NCBI GenBank assembly: GCA_025517485.1
Contig: JAOPKB010000016.1
Location: forward strand, 82,330 to 146,329
Length of the DNA: 64,000 nucleotides
Source of the DNA: Natronoglomus mannanivorans
GTDB lineage: Archaea > Halobacteriota > Halobacteria > Halobacteriales > Natrialbaceae
Direction: 5' to 3'
Below the pieces are notes generated by a model. That model worked only from the letters and a program-made list of their open reading frames with translations. It was not told the DNA's origin and searched no databases. Of the stretch, positions 54,276 through 63,295 are shown one piece after another (the first letter of the stretch is position 1; the number at the start of each line of letters is the position of its first letter). A program made the position numbers and the translations under genes.

Positions 54276-54670
54276 ATGAACGGTGACTCGAGCGACTGGC
54301 GCGAGCGGCTGTTTCGCTGGACGGTCATCGAGGGCGGTCGGCTCTCGGTCGCCGGGGTCATCCTTGGCGGGATATTCGTGCTCTCGGCCGGCCTCCACCT
54401 CGTCAATCCGTTCCCGGCCGAACCCAGTGACCCGGTCTTCTTGCTCCTGAGTGCGTTTCTCGGGGGAATCTGACACTCGTCACCGTCGTCATCGCGATCA
54501 ACCGATCTCGCGCGTCTCGAGACCAGTTCGCCGAGCAGTTCTCCGACGAACAACACGAACTCTCCGACTCGATTCGTGAACATCTCCTCCACATCGACGT
54601 CGCACGCAAGTGCTTCCGAACGGTCTACATCGAGACGGAACTCTCGTTTCTTTCACGGAGAGTGTCCGAC
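54276..54670 (+). pseudogene. Decayed membrane protein gene with frameshift
   Basis: ATG at 54276 opens a hydrophobic start (GGRLSVAGVILGGIFVLSAGLHL, and FLLLSAFLGG). A TGA at 54471-54473 stops it right after a run of five G. Skipping one base there restores a long frame: NLTLVTVVIAINRSRASRDQF, then VARKCFRTVYIETELSFLSRRV. This reminds me of a larger haloarchaeal family of about 340 residues in which the two halves are separated by some 200 residues; here the middle seems deleted. A sequencing slip in the G run could explain the frameshift, but not the missing middle. Confidence 0.55.
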
Positions 54671-54810
54671 GGTGGCCGTGGTCTGCTCGAACACCCGGAA
54701 TTCGACTGGTCGATCGATCGAAACTCGCGTCGAAAAACGTCTTCGTCCGGTGGCAGTCGGGGGCGGCGCATCCGTCGCTGTCTGCACCCGGTAGACGGGA
54801 GATGGTCGGC

Positions 54811-54963
54811 TCAGGCGAGTTGAAACGTGGTCGTCTCGCAGTCACGGCACTCGTCGGATCCGGTCGGGAGGAGTTCGCCGTCGGTCCGGACGAGCATCAC
54901 GAGTTCCTCCTTGCAGTTCTCACACACGCCTTCGACTTTCGTTACACCACCGTAGGGATGCAT
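54811..54963 (-). CDS. Small zinc-ribbon protein
   Basis: A 50-residue protein from the ATG at 54963. Cysteines form two CxxC knuckles: CENCKEE near residue 14-20 and CRDCETT near 39-45. They are separated by a hydrophobic/charged stretch (LVMLVRTDGELLP). It is too short for many gene finders. Such small zinc ribbons may bind nucleic acid or act as metal-carrying adaptors. It lies just after the decayed membrane-protein gene, in the opposite orientation. Confidence 0.6.
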   Translation of the reverse strand: MHPYGGVTKVEGVCENCKEELVMLVRTDGELLPTGSDECRDCETTTFQLA

Positions 54964-55088
54964 GGTTATGTGTCACATTCTAGCGTGAGGGTAATGAGTG
55001 TTGTTATTCATTCACAACCGTCGATCAGTTCCGTCCGGTGATGGTCCGGTTTCGATCCGTTTTGCTCGAGAGACGCCTTTTGGGGTGC

Positions 55089-55718
55089 TCAAAAGCCCAT
55101 TCCGGTTACACCACCGGACCAGTCCTCGGTATCGTAGTAGTAGGAATCAGCGAGTGGCTCACCCCACGCGACCGGCGGTATCTCGTCGTCGCCATCGTCT
55201 CGGTCCTCGATTGCGGATCGAAGAGCTGCGGCGTCGAACGACGGCTCCCGATCGAGGCGCTCGAGCAGTCGCGGTGTGACGGCGATTCGCCGTTTCTCCT
55301 TCATCCAGGGGCCGGTCCAGGAGGTCTCTCCGTAGGAAAACAGGACGTCGTAGTGGCGGATATGGATGTCGGCCAGTGCGGGTCTCACGGCACGAACCGC
55401 GGCGGCGGCGATCCGGTATGCGGCCGCTCGGTCGGGTTCTTCGGTGGACTCGAGGGCGATTTCGATCACCGGGACGTAGATCGGCTCGCCGTCGCGGTGT
55501 GTGTTCACGCTCGCGACGTCGTCGATCGTCGGCGCCGACGCGAACAGGTCGGCGTCCCGACCGAATTGTTGGTTCTCGAGTGCGGTCTGTGCGTCGTCGG
55601 CCAGCGACCCACTCTCCCCGCTCCACCACTGGCTGAGCAGTAACGTGCCGACCGCAACTACAGTGGGCCCCACTCCCAATCTCACTCCCAGCGTCCGTCC
55701 CAGAGCTCTCCTCACCAT
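55089..55718 (-). CDS. Hypothetical anchored protein
   Basis: A 209-residue protein from the ATG at 55718 (a TTG at 55739 would add seven residues). An N-terminal charged part is followed by a hydrophobic segment (VGPTVVAVGTLLLSQWW), consistent with a membrane anchor or signal. The rest is a globular, Asp/Glu-rich domain with strands IYVPVIEIALES and IHIRHYDVLFSYG. No family is recognised. A TTAAG element lies about 30 bases upstream of the ATG. Confidence 0.55.
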   Translation of the reverse strand: MVRRALGRTLGVRLGVGPTVVAVGTLLLSQWWSGESGSLADDAQTALENQQFGRDADLFASAPTIDDVASVNTHRDGEPIYVPVIEIALESTEEPDRAAAYRIAAAAVRAVRPALADIHIRHYDVLFSYGETSWTGPWMKEKRRIAVTPRLLERLDREPSFDAAALRSAIEDRDDGDDEIPPVAWGEPLADSYYYDTEDWSGGVTGMGF

Positions 55719-55889
55719 ACTGGAGTGCTCTCCCGACAACTACTTAATGTTACGTCTATGTCATTTGGTGGTTGAATCGAACTCGAACCGCTCGTATTCG
55801 GACAATACGTGCCCGTATTCGCACTCAGTTCTCCGCTCGTGACGGTCACCAATATTAATAACACCGCACTTCCAACCAGTCGTTCGACC

Positions 55890-56219
55890 ATGTCCGACCG
55901 ACCGCCGTCGCCACCGACGCCCACGATCGCGACACACGGTGGCGTCGGTGCCGACGATCACGATCGCCTCCACCTGACGACCCAGCAACTCGCGACGCGT
56001 CTCGAGGGAACCCTTGGCACCGAGTTCGACGAAGAGACGCTCGAGGAGTACCTCCTCGAACTGGACAGAGACGACTACGTCGAGTGGGTCTCGGTCACTC
56101 GAACCGGCGACTACGTCTGGGACGTTACCGAGTCGCCCGACCGAATCGCCGACGCCGTCGCCGAGGTCGTCGTCGACCGGTTTTACTCGTGGCTCGGTGG
56201 CGCTTCGAACGCCGAGTGA
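55890..56219 (+). CDS. Hypothetical helix-turn-helix-like protein
   Basis: A 109-residue acidic protein from the ATG at 55890. The middle (LTTQQLATRLEGTLGTEFDEETLEEYLLELDRDDYVEWVSV) has the alternation of helices of a winged-helix or small DNA-binding domain, followed by a beta-hairpin (TRTGDYVWDVTES). The N-terminus is Pro-rich. Its stop is four bases from the stop of the HTTM gene on the other strand, so the two converge tightly. Confidence 0.55.
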   Translation: MSDRPPSPPTPTIATHGGVGADDHDRLHLTTQQLATRLEGTLGTEFDEETLEEYLLELDRDDYVEWVSVTRTGDYVWDVTESPDRIADAVAEVVVDRFYSWLGGASNAE

Positions 56220-56222
56220 AAA

Positions 56223-57824
56223 TCACGCCGGCGGAGCGATCTCTCCGGGCTCGTTGTCACCGCAGCCGTGTTGATAGATCGACCACACGTCACTGGTCCG
56301 GTTGGCCGGATCGTCGACGGTCTCGAGGGTGACGTCCTCGTTGACGTAGTACATGTTGAGGCCAGTGAGCTCTACGTTGCGGTCTTCGTGCCACGTCGTA
56401 CAGATGTGCTCTGCGAGTGTCGCCGAGACGATATCGTCGGGGCCACCGCTTCTGACGCTGTTCATGTAGAACCGTTCCCGGTACGTACCGAACTGTTTCT
56501 GGAGTTCGTCGTACGGTCTGTCGTAGGTGAGTTCCCGATCGTTGTAGACGTCGAACTGCTCACCGTCCTCGGCCTCCGCCGGGAAGACGTAGTACCGGTC
56601 GGTCGTCCGGGGGTGGGGAGCGAAGACGCCCCAGCTCGGTTGGCTGACCCCGATGGTCGCTGCGCTCTCGTCGATCCGGTCTGCGGGGCCGTCGTCTACG
56701 AATCCGGCAACCGGTACCATCGAGATGGCGGGGACAACCAGCACGGACGCGATCGCGACGGCCAGTGCGACGCTATAGACCGACGATCTGAGTTCTCTGT
56801 GAGACGCGCCCTCGAATCCGACCTGCGGGACTCGTCTCCCGAGCTGTTCCAGTTCGGTTCGAAGTGACTGGAGACGGGTTCGGTCGACGGGAACGGAACG
56901 GAGCAACGCGGCTGCATCGTCCCAGAACTGCGTCTGCAAGAAGAGAATCAGGCCCGCGATCGGAACGTAGGGAAACGCGCCGATCCGGACCGTGAGCGCG
57001 AAGGACGCGTGGCCGGCGATGAAGATCCCGGCGAAGAGGATACGCGCTCTTCCCCGCAGGAGCAACAGCAGCGGCGAGAACACGAGGATGTAGTACCACG
57101 TCAACCCCCCGTACGTGAGGAGCGTCGGGAAGTTTCGCATGAACTCTCCGAAGAGAAAGGTCGTGTTGTCCAGACCCATGATGAGCACGGTCGCCTCTCC
57201 GCCGGTCCACAGTTCGGACTCCGTCTTGTGGTAGCCGTTGAGGGCGTACATGTACACCATCTGTACCAGTATGGCAGCGGATGCGAGGCTCGTGATCTGT
57301 GTTCGCGGACGCGAGTCGGTATCGGTGTCGGTGGCAGTGTCAGTATCAGTATCAGTGTCAGTAGCGGTATCGACGTGGGCGTGCAACGCGTCGATCGACC
57401 ACCGTTCCCCGAGCGGGAGGAAGATCGCCCAGAACAGTAGCAATCGGAAGAGGGTATCCGCGTAGCTGAGCACCAGCGGGTTGTGGTGGTCCAGCGAGAC
57501 GACCAGGAGAAACGAGAGCACGGTCGCGATCCTCGTCTTGTAGCCGACGATCAGTTGCAACGCGATCAGGATCTGTACGACGAACAGCGCCGCGATCACG
57601 GTCGAATCCGTCGTGAGGTAGTAGACCGAAAACGCGTTGTCCACCGTCATCTCGCGGGCCATCGACTGCGGGACGACACCGTCCTCGGTGTAGAAAAACG
57701 AGAAGTTACGAGACCGAAGGAGGATATCTGCAACGATCAGTAATCCGGCGATGATACGAAAGACAGCCAGTGATCGCGTGTCGATGCTGACTGATCGCGG
57801 ATCGAGATACGTAAACCCCTTCAT
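56223..57824 (-). CDS. HTTM (vitamin K gamma-carboxylase-like) membrane protein
   Basis: A 533-residue protein with about nine transmembrane segments and the HTTM pattern: an N-terminal RIIAGLLIVADI helix, SLDHHNPLVLSYAD, HKTESELWTGGEA with its nearby helix, and TWYYILVFSPLLL. An Asp-Thr repeat (about residues 153-170) sits between helices. The C-terminal 130 residues are globular and rich in charged residues, ending near CGDNEPGEI. The role is unknown in archaea; eukaryotic relatives gamma-carboxylate glutamate, but an activity here is not supported. Confidence 0.75.
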   Translation of the reverse strand: MKGFTYLDPRSVSIDTRSLAVFRIIAGLLIVADILLRSRNFSFFYTEDGVVPQSMAREMTVDNAFSVYYLTTDSTVIAALFVVQILIALQLIVGYKTRIATVLSFLLVVSLDHHNPLVLSYADTLFRLLLFWAIFLPLGERWSIDALHAHVDTATDTDTDTDTATDTDTDSRPRTQITSLASAAILVQMVYMYALNGYHKTESELWTGGEATVLIMGLDNTTFLFGEFMRNFPTLLTYGGLTWYYILVFSPLLLLLRGRARILFAGIFIAGHASFALTVRIGAFPYVPIAGLILFLQTQFWDDAAALLRSVPVDRTRLQSLRTELEQLGRRVPQVGFEGASHRELRSSVYSVALAVAIASVLVVPAISMVPVAGFVDDGPADRIDESAATIGVSQPSWGVFAPHPRTTDRYYVFPAEAEDGEQFDVYNDRELTYDRPYDELQKQFGTYRERFYMNSVRSGGPDDIVSATLAEHICTTWHEDRNVELTGLNMYYVNEDVTLETVDDPANRTSDVWSIYQHGCGDNEPGEIAPPA

Positions 57825-58401
57825 GAGACCCTCGTGCCGGTAGTAGTCGCAGAATCGATATCTTCAGTCGAACCCATCTACTACGGCGGATACAGTGAGA
57901 GACTATATTCTTTCATATCGTCTCTCGTCTGTCCAGATGAATTCATTATGTGGACAGGGAAACGGGGACGGGAGCAGGAAGCGGGGAGCGGGGCGGAAAG
58001 ACACCCGCGGAGAAGCTGCACACCGCGGCGCGACGTGACGGGGGAACGTCGCACCAGCAGGCGGTCATTCACCACCGGTTTTCGTCCGCGAGTGTGATTA
58101 CGTCTACCACAATATATCTGAAGAGAGTGTCGCCAAAGAGTATTGGTTTTCTCGAGTCTGTCAGTGTCCTCGATTCGCAAATGGTCCGTCGTGAACGGAA
58201 TCGAAATCGCCCGAGTTCCCGTGAACGGGGCGGAGAGGCGTGGATCGATCCCGATTCCGTTCACTCGACGAGCGAGTTGAGGCGGGTCCAGAAGAGACGA
58301 CGATCGATCGTGACGTCCGTTTCGTAGGCCCCTCCCTCGAACCCGTTCCGCCGTCGAAAAACGGTGGCGGCCTGTGGGCGTCCTCACGTCCCGGGAACCA
58401 A
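57825..58401. other. 577-base intergenic region, no gene seen
   Basis: No coding feature with recognisable similarity. CTGTCC and GGACAG (about 57929-57957) form a 6-base inverted repeat around an AATTC-containing centre. An AT-rich strip at 57895-57915 lies close to the HTTM start and could hold its promoter. Confidence 0.5.
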
Positions 58402-58713
58402 CTAAGGAGGTGCCCGGGCGTACGACAGCGTCCGAATCGCCCCGCCAGTTAGCAACAGGACGACGAACGCGACTGCGATCCACTGACCGGCCTGCGTCGA
58501 GAGCGCCTGCGCCAGCATGCCGAGCAGGTCGATGCCGAGTGCCATGCTCAGCGCGAACAGGACGGCGACCAGGCCGACGACCGCCACCGCCGTCTGGAGG
58601 ACAGTCGAGGTGAGCCACGCTCCGAAGCCGGCACGCGGTTCCCGAGGCTCTTCGGGTGGTCTCTCCGCTCGAGACTCTTCACGGGATCGACGCCGATCGT
58701 TATCTCGGGTCAT
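58402..58713 (-). CDS. Two-helix membrane protein with charged N-terminus
   Basis: A 103-residue protein from the ATG at 58713. The first 30 residues are Arg/Glu-rich (SREESRAERPPEEPREPR). Two hydrophobic helices follow (about residues 36-58, LTSTVLQTAVAVVGLVAVLFALS, and 75-95, AGQWIAVAFVVLLLTGGAIRTL). The function is unknown. Confidence 0.6.
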   Translation of the reverse strand: MTRDNDRRRSREESRAERPPEEPREPRAGFGAWLTSTVLQTAVAVVGLVAVLFALSMALGIDLLGMLAQALSTQAGQWIAVAFVVLLLTGGAIRTLSYARAPP

Positions 58714-59001
58714 CTCGTGGATCCTCCGCTTTGTTGATAATTCACCCTCACACGTAAGGTGTGACCCGGCAATCGAAAGGACGAGAAACGACACCCGTAC
58801 CCGTACGGACAGATCCCACGAAAACGACGAGGTCACCCACCAACGTGAGCCCGGTGAGTGTCTCGGCCGGAGCTATCCCACAACGACTGAGACGGCCGGC
58901 ACCAAGCAGACGACTCTCGAGTCCCCGTTCACCAGCACCAACCGCGAACGTCGTCTCGAGTCTCGGATCCCGGGTCTCGAGATTCGACATTGCCAGGCCG
59001 A

Positions 59002-59736
59002 CTACTCTTTGTGCGCCTCGAGAATCAACACCGCGGGAAGTTTGCTCATCAGCGCCGGCGTGTACTCGCCCCACGGCCCCGGTTCGTAGTCCTCAGGGTC
59101 CGGAGTGCCCGGCTCGTGCATTCGATCGACGGTGAATCCGGCGTCGACGAGCGCGTTGACGATTCCGCTCACGGTGTGGCGGAACAGCACCTGATCGACG
59201 TCCATTCCGTCGTGGGAGATCTCCCGTCGCCCCGTCTCGAAGTAACTCCCGGTGACCTCGTGTGAACTCCCTTCCGTCACGTCGTAGACCGGATGGGGGA
59301 GCGAGAAGACGAACCGCCCGTTCGGCCGAAGGACCCGATAGGTCTCCGCGAAGCACGCATCGAGGTCTTCGACCCACTGGAAGACCCAGGCGTTAAACGC
59401 GATATCGTAGCTCTCGTCGTCGAACTCCGCGAGATCCGTGACGCTCCCCTTACGAAAGTCGATGGTCACGTCGTGCTCGTCGGCGAGGGCTCGAGCGTGA
59501 GCCAGTTGCTTCTCGGAGAGATCGATGCCGGTCAGGTTCGCACCGCGCTTGGCGAGCGCGACCGTACACTGACCGCCGCCACAGCCGAGCTCGAGGACGT
59601 CTTTCCCGTCGACGTCGGTGAGGAGTTCGAAATTGCTGTGCCCGAACCCGTCCCAGTTGACCCCGACGTCCATATCGATCTCGTCTTGGAAGGCGTCGGC
59701 GGTCGCGTCCCACCAGTCCTCGACGTCTCCGGTCAT
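59002..59736 (-). CDS. Class I SAM-dependent methyltransferase
   Basis: A 244-residue methyltransferase with the UbiE/SAM fold. Motif I is LELGCGGGQC (about residues 48-57), the acidic motif II is TGIDLSEKQLAHA, and motif IV is YDIAFNAWVFQWV. Residues about 140-160 (SLPHPVYDV) resemble those of quinone or small-molecule methyltransferases. The substrate is not identified. It diverges from the nitric oxide reductase gene with 220 bases between the two starts. Confidence 0.85.
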   Translation of the reverse strand: MTGDVEDWWDATADAFQDEIDMDVGVNWDGFGHSNFELLTDVDGKDVLELGCGGGQCTVALAKRGANLTGIDLSEKQLAHARALADEHDVTIDFRKGSVTDLAEFDDESYDIAFNAWVFQWVEDLDACFAETYRVLRPNGRFVFSLPHPVYDVTEGSSHEVTGSYFETGRREISHDGMDVDQVLFRHTVSGIVNALVDAGFTVDRMHEPGTPDPEDYEPGPWGEYTPALMSKLPAVLILEAHKE

Positions 59737-59908
59737 ACTCTGTGTTCGTTATCGGTAGTCGCCGGTATATCTGTTCGGTCGGTGCGTCAGTGGTGCACAC
59801 GATCGGGTGATTGAGCGCCCACCGAACGGGCAGCAAACGGACGTACTCTCTCACCGGTTTCGGCGACTCCTCGGGTCGAAACGGCTGCCTGCACACGACG
59901 TGTCTATC

Positions 59909-59918
59909 ATTATACAGT
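59909..59918 (+). promoter_or_regulatory. TATA box of the nitric oxide reductase gene
   Basis: CATTATACAG at 59909-59918 lies 38 bases before the ATG at 59957, allowing a leader of about 10-15 bases. It matches the CATTATACT before the histidine kinase. An anaerobic or NO-responsive operator is not recognisable. Confidence 0.45.
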
Positions 59919-59956
59919 AGCTTCGAGCCTAGGGTTGTTAGGTGTTCACTCATAGT

Positions 59957-62900
59957 ATGGGTCTCACAAACATTCTGACTGACGAAGGGCCGCGAAAACG
60001 CAGCGCTCGTCAAGCGACCGATTACGTGCCGGATCGGCTCGAGGCGGGTGCAAAAACGGTCGTTGGGTTGTCGTCTCGTGCCCGTCGTACTGCCGGCGAA
60101 CGGGCGGGTGATGCGATCGATCGCGGCGTCGACGAACTCCGTGGACGGTCCGAGAGCCGGTTCGGAGACGATGCCGGGGTACGCGAACGGCTCGTCGAAC
60201 GAGCGGCCGACGAACTCTGCAACCGAGCCTTCGATCGATCTGTCGACGACCTCCGCGAGCAGGCAGAACGCGAGCTCGACCTCGATCCCGACCCCGACCC
60301 CGATGTCGACATCGGTATCGACGACACACTCGACCGCGCACTCGAGTCGTTCTTGCGTCGGTACGGGCTGGACGCAGCCCGACTGGACGACCGGACGCTG
60401 GCGGCGATTCGAGACCGGCTGGCGGCGAACGCCGACGTCGGGCCGACCGAATTGCTCGAGCAGTTCGATGCCGACGGATCCGGACGGCCGTCTGCAGAGT
60501 CGGGTTCGGGCGTGGATTCCGATGCGCAGGCCGCGGCCGACACCGTCGCGGAGGCCTACGCCCGATTCTGTGCGGACTTGGATCTGGACCTCGAGACGGA
60601 TCGGTCACTCGACCGGATTCTCGAGGACGTTCTCCAGCAGGACGCCGTCGTCGTCGGCCACGCGGTCGACCGACTGCTGACCGAGGAGTTGTCCCAGTTG
60701 GTCGGCGACCGGGCAGTCGATTCGGCCGGAACTGCAGACCTCACACGGGAGGCGGCTCAGTCGATCGACGTGACCGAACCCGGGACGGATGAGGGAATCG
60801 GATCGGACGAAACTGAGACGAACGAGCGAACCGTCCGACCGGCGGCCGCGATGGCGCTCGCGGTAACGGCCCTCCTCTCGGACGATCTCGCGGGCGATCG
60901 CTCGCTCGCTCGAGCGCTCCCGTTACTGGTCTCGAACCTGACCGACGGCGGCGGAAACCGCGCAATCGGGCGAGTGTTCCTCGAGTTGGTCTCGAACCAG
61001 CTCGTGAAAAACGGCAGCGGCCTCGACCTCTCCTCGCTCGGCTCGGGATCGAATGGGAAGGGGTCGAAGGCGCTCGTTGCACTGTTCGTCGCCAACCTCG
61101 TCGCGATGACGGTGGGGGCGTGGATCTCCCACGAGAAGGCGCCGCCGATCCCCGACGAGATTCGGGGGCCGGACGGGGAGACGATCGTCACCGACGAGCA
61201 GGTTAGACTGGGCAAGAAAGCGTTCCAGGCCAACGGCCTGATGAACCACGGGTCGATCCTGGGCAACGGATCGTACTTCGGGGTCGATCTCACCGCGGAC
61301 GTACTGGATCTGAAAGCGACGTACGTCCGCGAGTATTACGCCCGCCAGCGTGGCGCCGAATCCTTCGAGGCGCTCGACGACGCTGCACGGGCCGTCGTCA
61401 CAGAACGGGTCGAACGGGAACTCGACGCCGACGCTCCCGAGGGGTCGATCGCTCGATACTCGGCAGCCGAGGTCTACGCCCATCTCCGAATTCGCGACGA
61501 CTACGTCGACCGGTACTACGCCGGTGCCCCCGAACGCGGGATTCCACAGGGGTTCGTCGACTCGGCCGATCAGGCCGAACGGATCGCCGACTTCGCCTGC
61601 TGGACGGCGTGGATGGCCCACACCAACCGTCCCGGGTCGGACCACTCCTACACGAACGACTGGCCGTACGTTCCCGCAACCGGGAACCGGCCGACCGGCC
61701 AAGTACTCGTCTGGAGCACGATCAGCGTTATCTTGCTCATCGCCGGCGGCGGTGCCGGCGCGTGGGCCTACAACGCGATCGATTTCGCCGAGCCCGCGAC
61801 CGAACTCGTCGACGTGCCCTCGCCCGACGCAGTGTCGGTCACGCCGACCCAGTACGCCGCGGCGTGGTACGTCCCCGTCGCCGGCGCGCTGTTCGTCGCA
61901 CAGGCGCTCGTCGGCGCGTTGCTTGCCCACTACTACGTCGAACGCACCGGGTTCTACGGCATCGGCGACACGCTCGGCATCGATATCGTCTCGCTGCTGC
62001 CGTTCTCGGTCGGTCGGACCTGGCACGTCAACCTCGCCGTGCTGTGGATCACGACGCTCTGGCTCGCCGGCGGGCTCTTCCTGCCGGGACTGTTCACCGA
62101 CCGCGATCCGCCCTGGCAGGCCGAGAGCGCGACTGCGTTACTCGGCGTGCTCGTAGCCACTACCGTCGGTGCGTTCGCGGGCGTCTGGTTCGGGTCACGC
62201 GGAGCGTTCGGCACGCCCGAGGACGGCGAACTCTGGTGGTGGCTCGGCTCCGAAGGCCTCGAGTACCTCGAGGTCGGCCGGTTTTGGAAGCTGCTGTTGC
62301 TCACCGGGTTCGTCGGCTGGACGGGGTTGGTCCTTCGCAGCGTCAGGCGAATGGACGAACCGCCGACCGGACTGGGTCACTTCATGACCTACGCCGGCGG
62401 CTCGATCGCACTCATGTTCGCCGCGAGCATGCTCTACACGCCCGAGACGAACATCGCGGTGACGGAGTTCTGGCGCTGGTGGGTCGTCCACATGTGGGTC
62501 GAAGGCGTCTTCGAGTTCTTCGTCACCGCCGTCATCTCCGTCGCGCTGGTCTCGATGGATTTGGTCGACCAAGCCGACGCGGAACGAGCGATCCTCTTCG
62601 AGGTGTTCGCGATCATGGCCGCGGGGATCGTCGGCGTCTCCCACCACTACTGGTGGGTCGGACTCCCCGATATCTGGGTGCCGATCGGCACGACGTTCTC
62701 GACACTCGAGTTCGTCCCGCTGATCTTCATCCTCTACCGGAGTTTTGGCGAATACCGCTCGATGAAGGCCCAGGGCGAGGAGTTCCCGTACACGCTGCCG
62801 CTGCTCTTTATCGTCGGCAGCAGCGTCTGGAACTTCGTCGGCGGCGGCGTGCTCGGCTTCTTCGTCAACCTGCCGGTGATTAACTACTACGAGCACGGGA

Positions 62901-63295
62901 CCTACCTGACCGTCGCCCACGCTCACGCGGCGACGTTCGGGGCCTTCGGCCTGCTCGCGCTCGGACTCGGCACGTACATCCTGCGCGTGGTCACGCCCGA
63001 AGCGGCGTGGGAACCGACGTGGTTCCGCGGCGCGTTCTGGCTGACCAACGTCGGACTCGCGGTGATGACGTTCGCGTCGTTACTGCCGCTGGGCTTCGTC
63101 CAGTTGCGGGCCGTCTATCAGGACGGCTACGCCGCCGCGCGCAGCCTCGAGTTCTACGAACAAGACCACGTCCAGACGCTGCTGTGGGCGCGCACGCTCG
63201 GCGACACGCCGATGATCCTCGGCGCCATCGCCTTCACCGTCGGAGCGATCCGACACCTCCTCGCCGCCCGACGCCAACAGGTGGCGAGCGGATAG
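59957..63295 (+). CDS. norB: Quinol-dependent nitric oxide reductase with N-terminal extension
   Basis: A 1112-residue protein. Residues from about 370 form a typical qNor: first helix (LVALFVANLVAMTVGAW), a globular region (EIRGPDGETIVTDEQVRLGKKAFQ), then 13 or so helices. Heme/FeB ligands seen are His690 in RTWHVNLAV, His845 in VVHMWVEG, His896-His897 in SHHYWW, and His988/His990 in VAHAHAATFG. It would reduce 2 NO to N2O with quinol electrons at the membrane. The first 365 residues have no counterpart in the usual qNor of about 760 residues. ATG at 59957 is used; a GTG 15 bases earlier is possible. Confidence 0.85.
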   Translation: MGLTNILTDEGPRKRSARQATDYVPDRLEAGAKTVVGLSSRARRTAGERAGDAIDRGVDELRGRSESRFGDDAGVRERLVERAADELCNRAFDRSVDDLREQAERELDLDPDPDPDVDIGIDDTLDRALESFLRRYGLDAARLDDRTLAAIRDRLAANADVGPTELLEQFDADGSGRPSAESGSGVDSDAQAAADTVAEAYARFCADLDLDLETDRSLDRILEDVLQQDAVVVGHAVDRLLTEELSQLVGDRAVDSAGTADLTREAAQSIDVTEPGTDEGIGSDETETNERTVRPAAAMALAVTALLSDDLAGDRSLARALPLLVSNLTDGGGNRAIGRVFLELVSNQLVKNGSGLDLSSLGSGSNGKGSKALVALFVANLVAMTVGAWISHEKAPPIPDEIRGPDGETIVTDEQVRLGKKAFQANGLMNHGSILGNGSYFGVDLTADVLDLKATYVREYYARQRGAESFEALDDAARAVVTERVERELDADAPEGSIARYSAAEVYAHLRIRDDYVDRYYAGAPERGIPQGFVDSADQAERIADFACWTAWMAHTNRPGSDHSYTNDWPYVPATGNRPTGQVLVWSTISVILLIAGGGAGAWAYNAIDFAEPATELVDVPSPDAVSVTPTQYAAAWYVPVAGALFVAQALVGALLAHYYVERTGFYGIGDTLGIDIVSLLPFSVGRTWHVNLAVLWITTLWLAGGLFLPGLFTDRDPPWQAESATALLGVLVATTVGAFAGVWFGSRGAFGTPEDGELWWWLGSEGLEYLEVGRFWKLLLLTGFVGWTGLVLRSVRRMDEPPTGLGHFMTYAGGSIALMFAASMLYTPETNIAVTEFWRWWVVHMWVEGVFEFFVTAVISVALVSMDLVDQADAERAILFEVFAIMAAGIVGVSHHYWWVGLPDIWVPIGTTFSTLEFVPLIFILYRSFGEYRSMKAQGEEFPYTLPLLFIVGSSVWNFVGGGVLGFFVNLPVINYYEHGTYLTVAHAHAATFGAFGLLALGLGTYILRVVTPEAAWEPTWFRGAFWLTNVGLAVMTFASLLPLGFVQLRAVYQDGYAAARSLEFYEQDHVQTLLWARTLGDTPMILGAIAFTVGAIRHLLAARRQQVASG

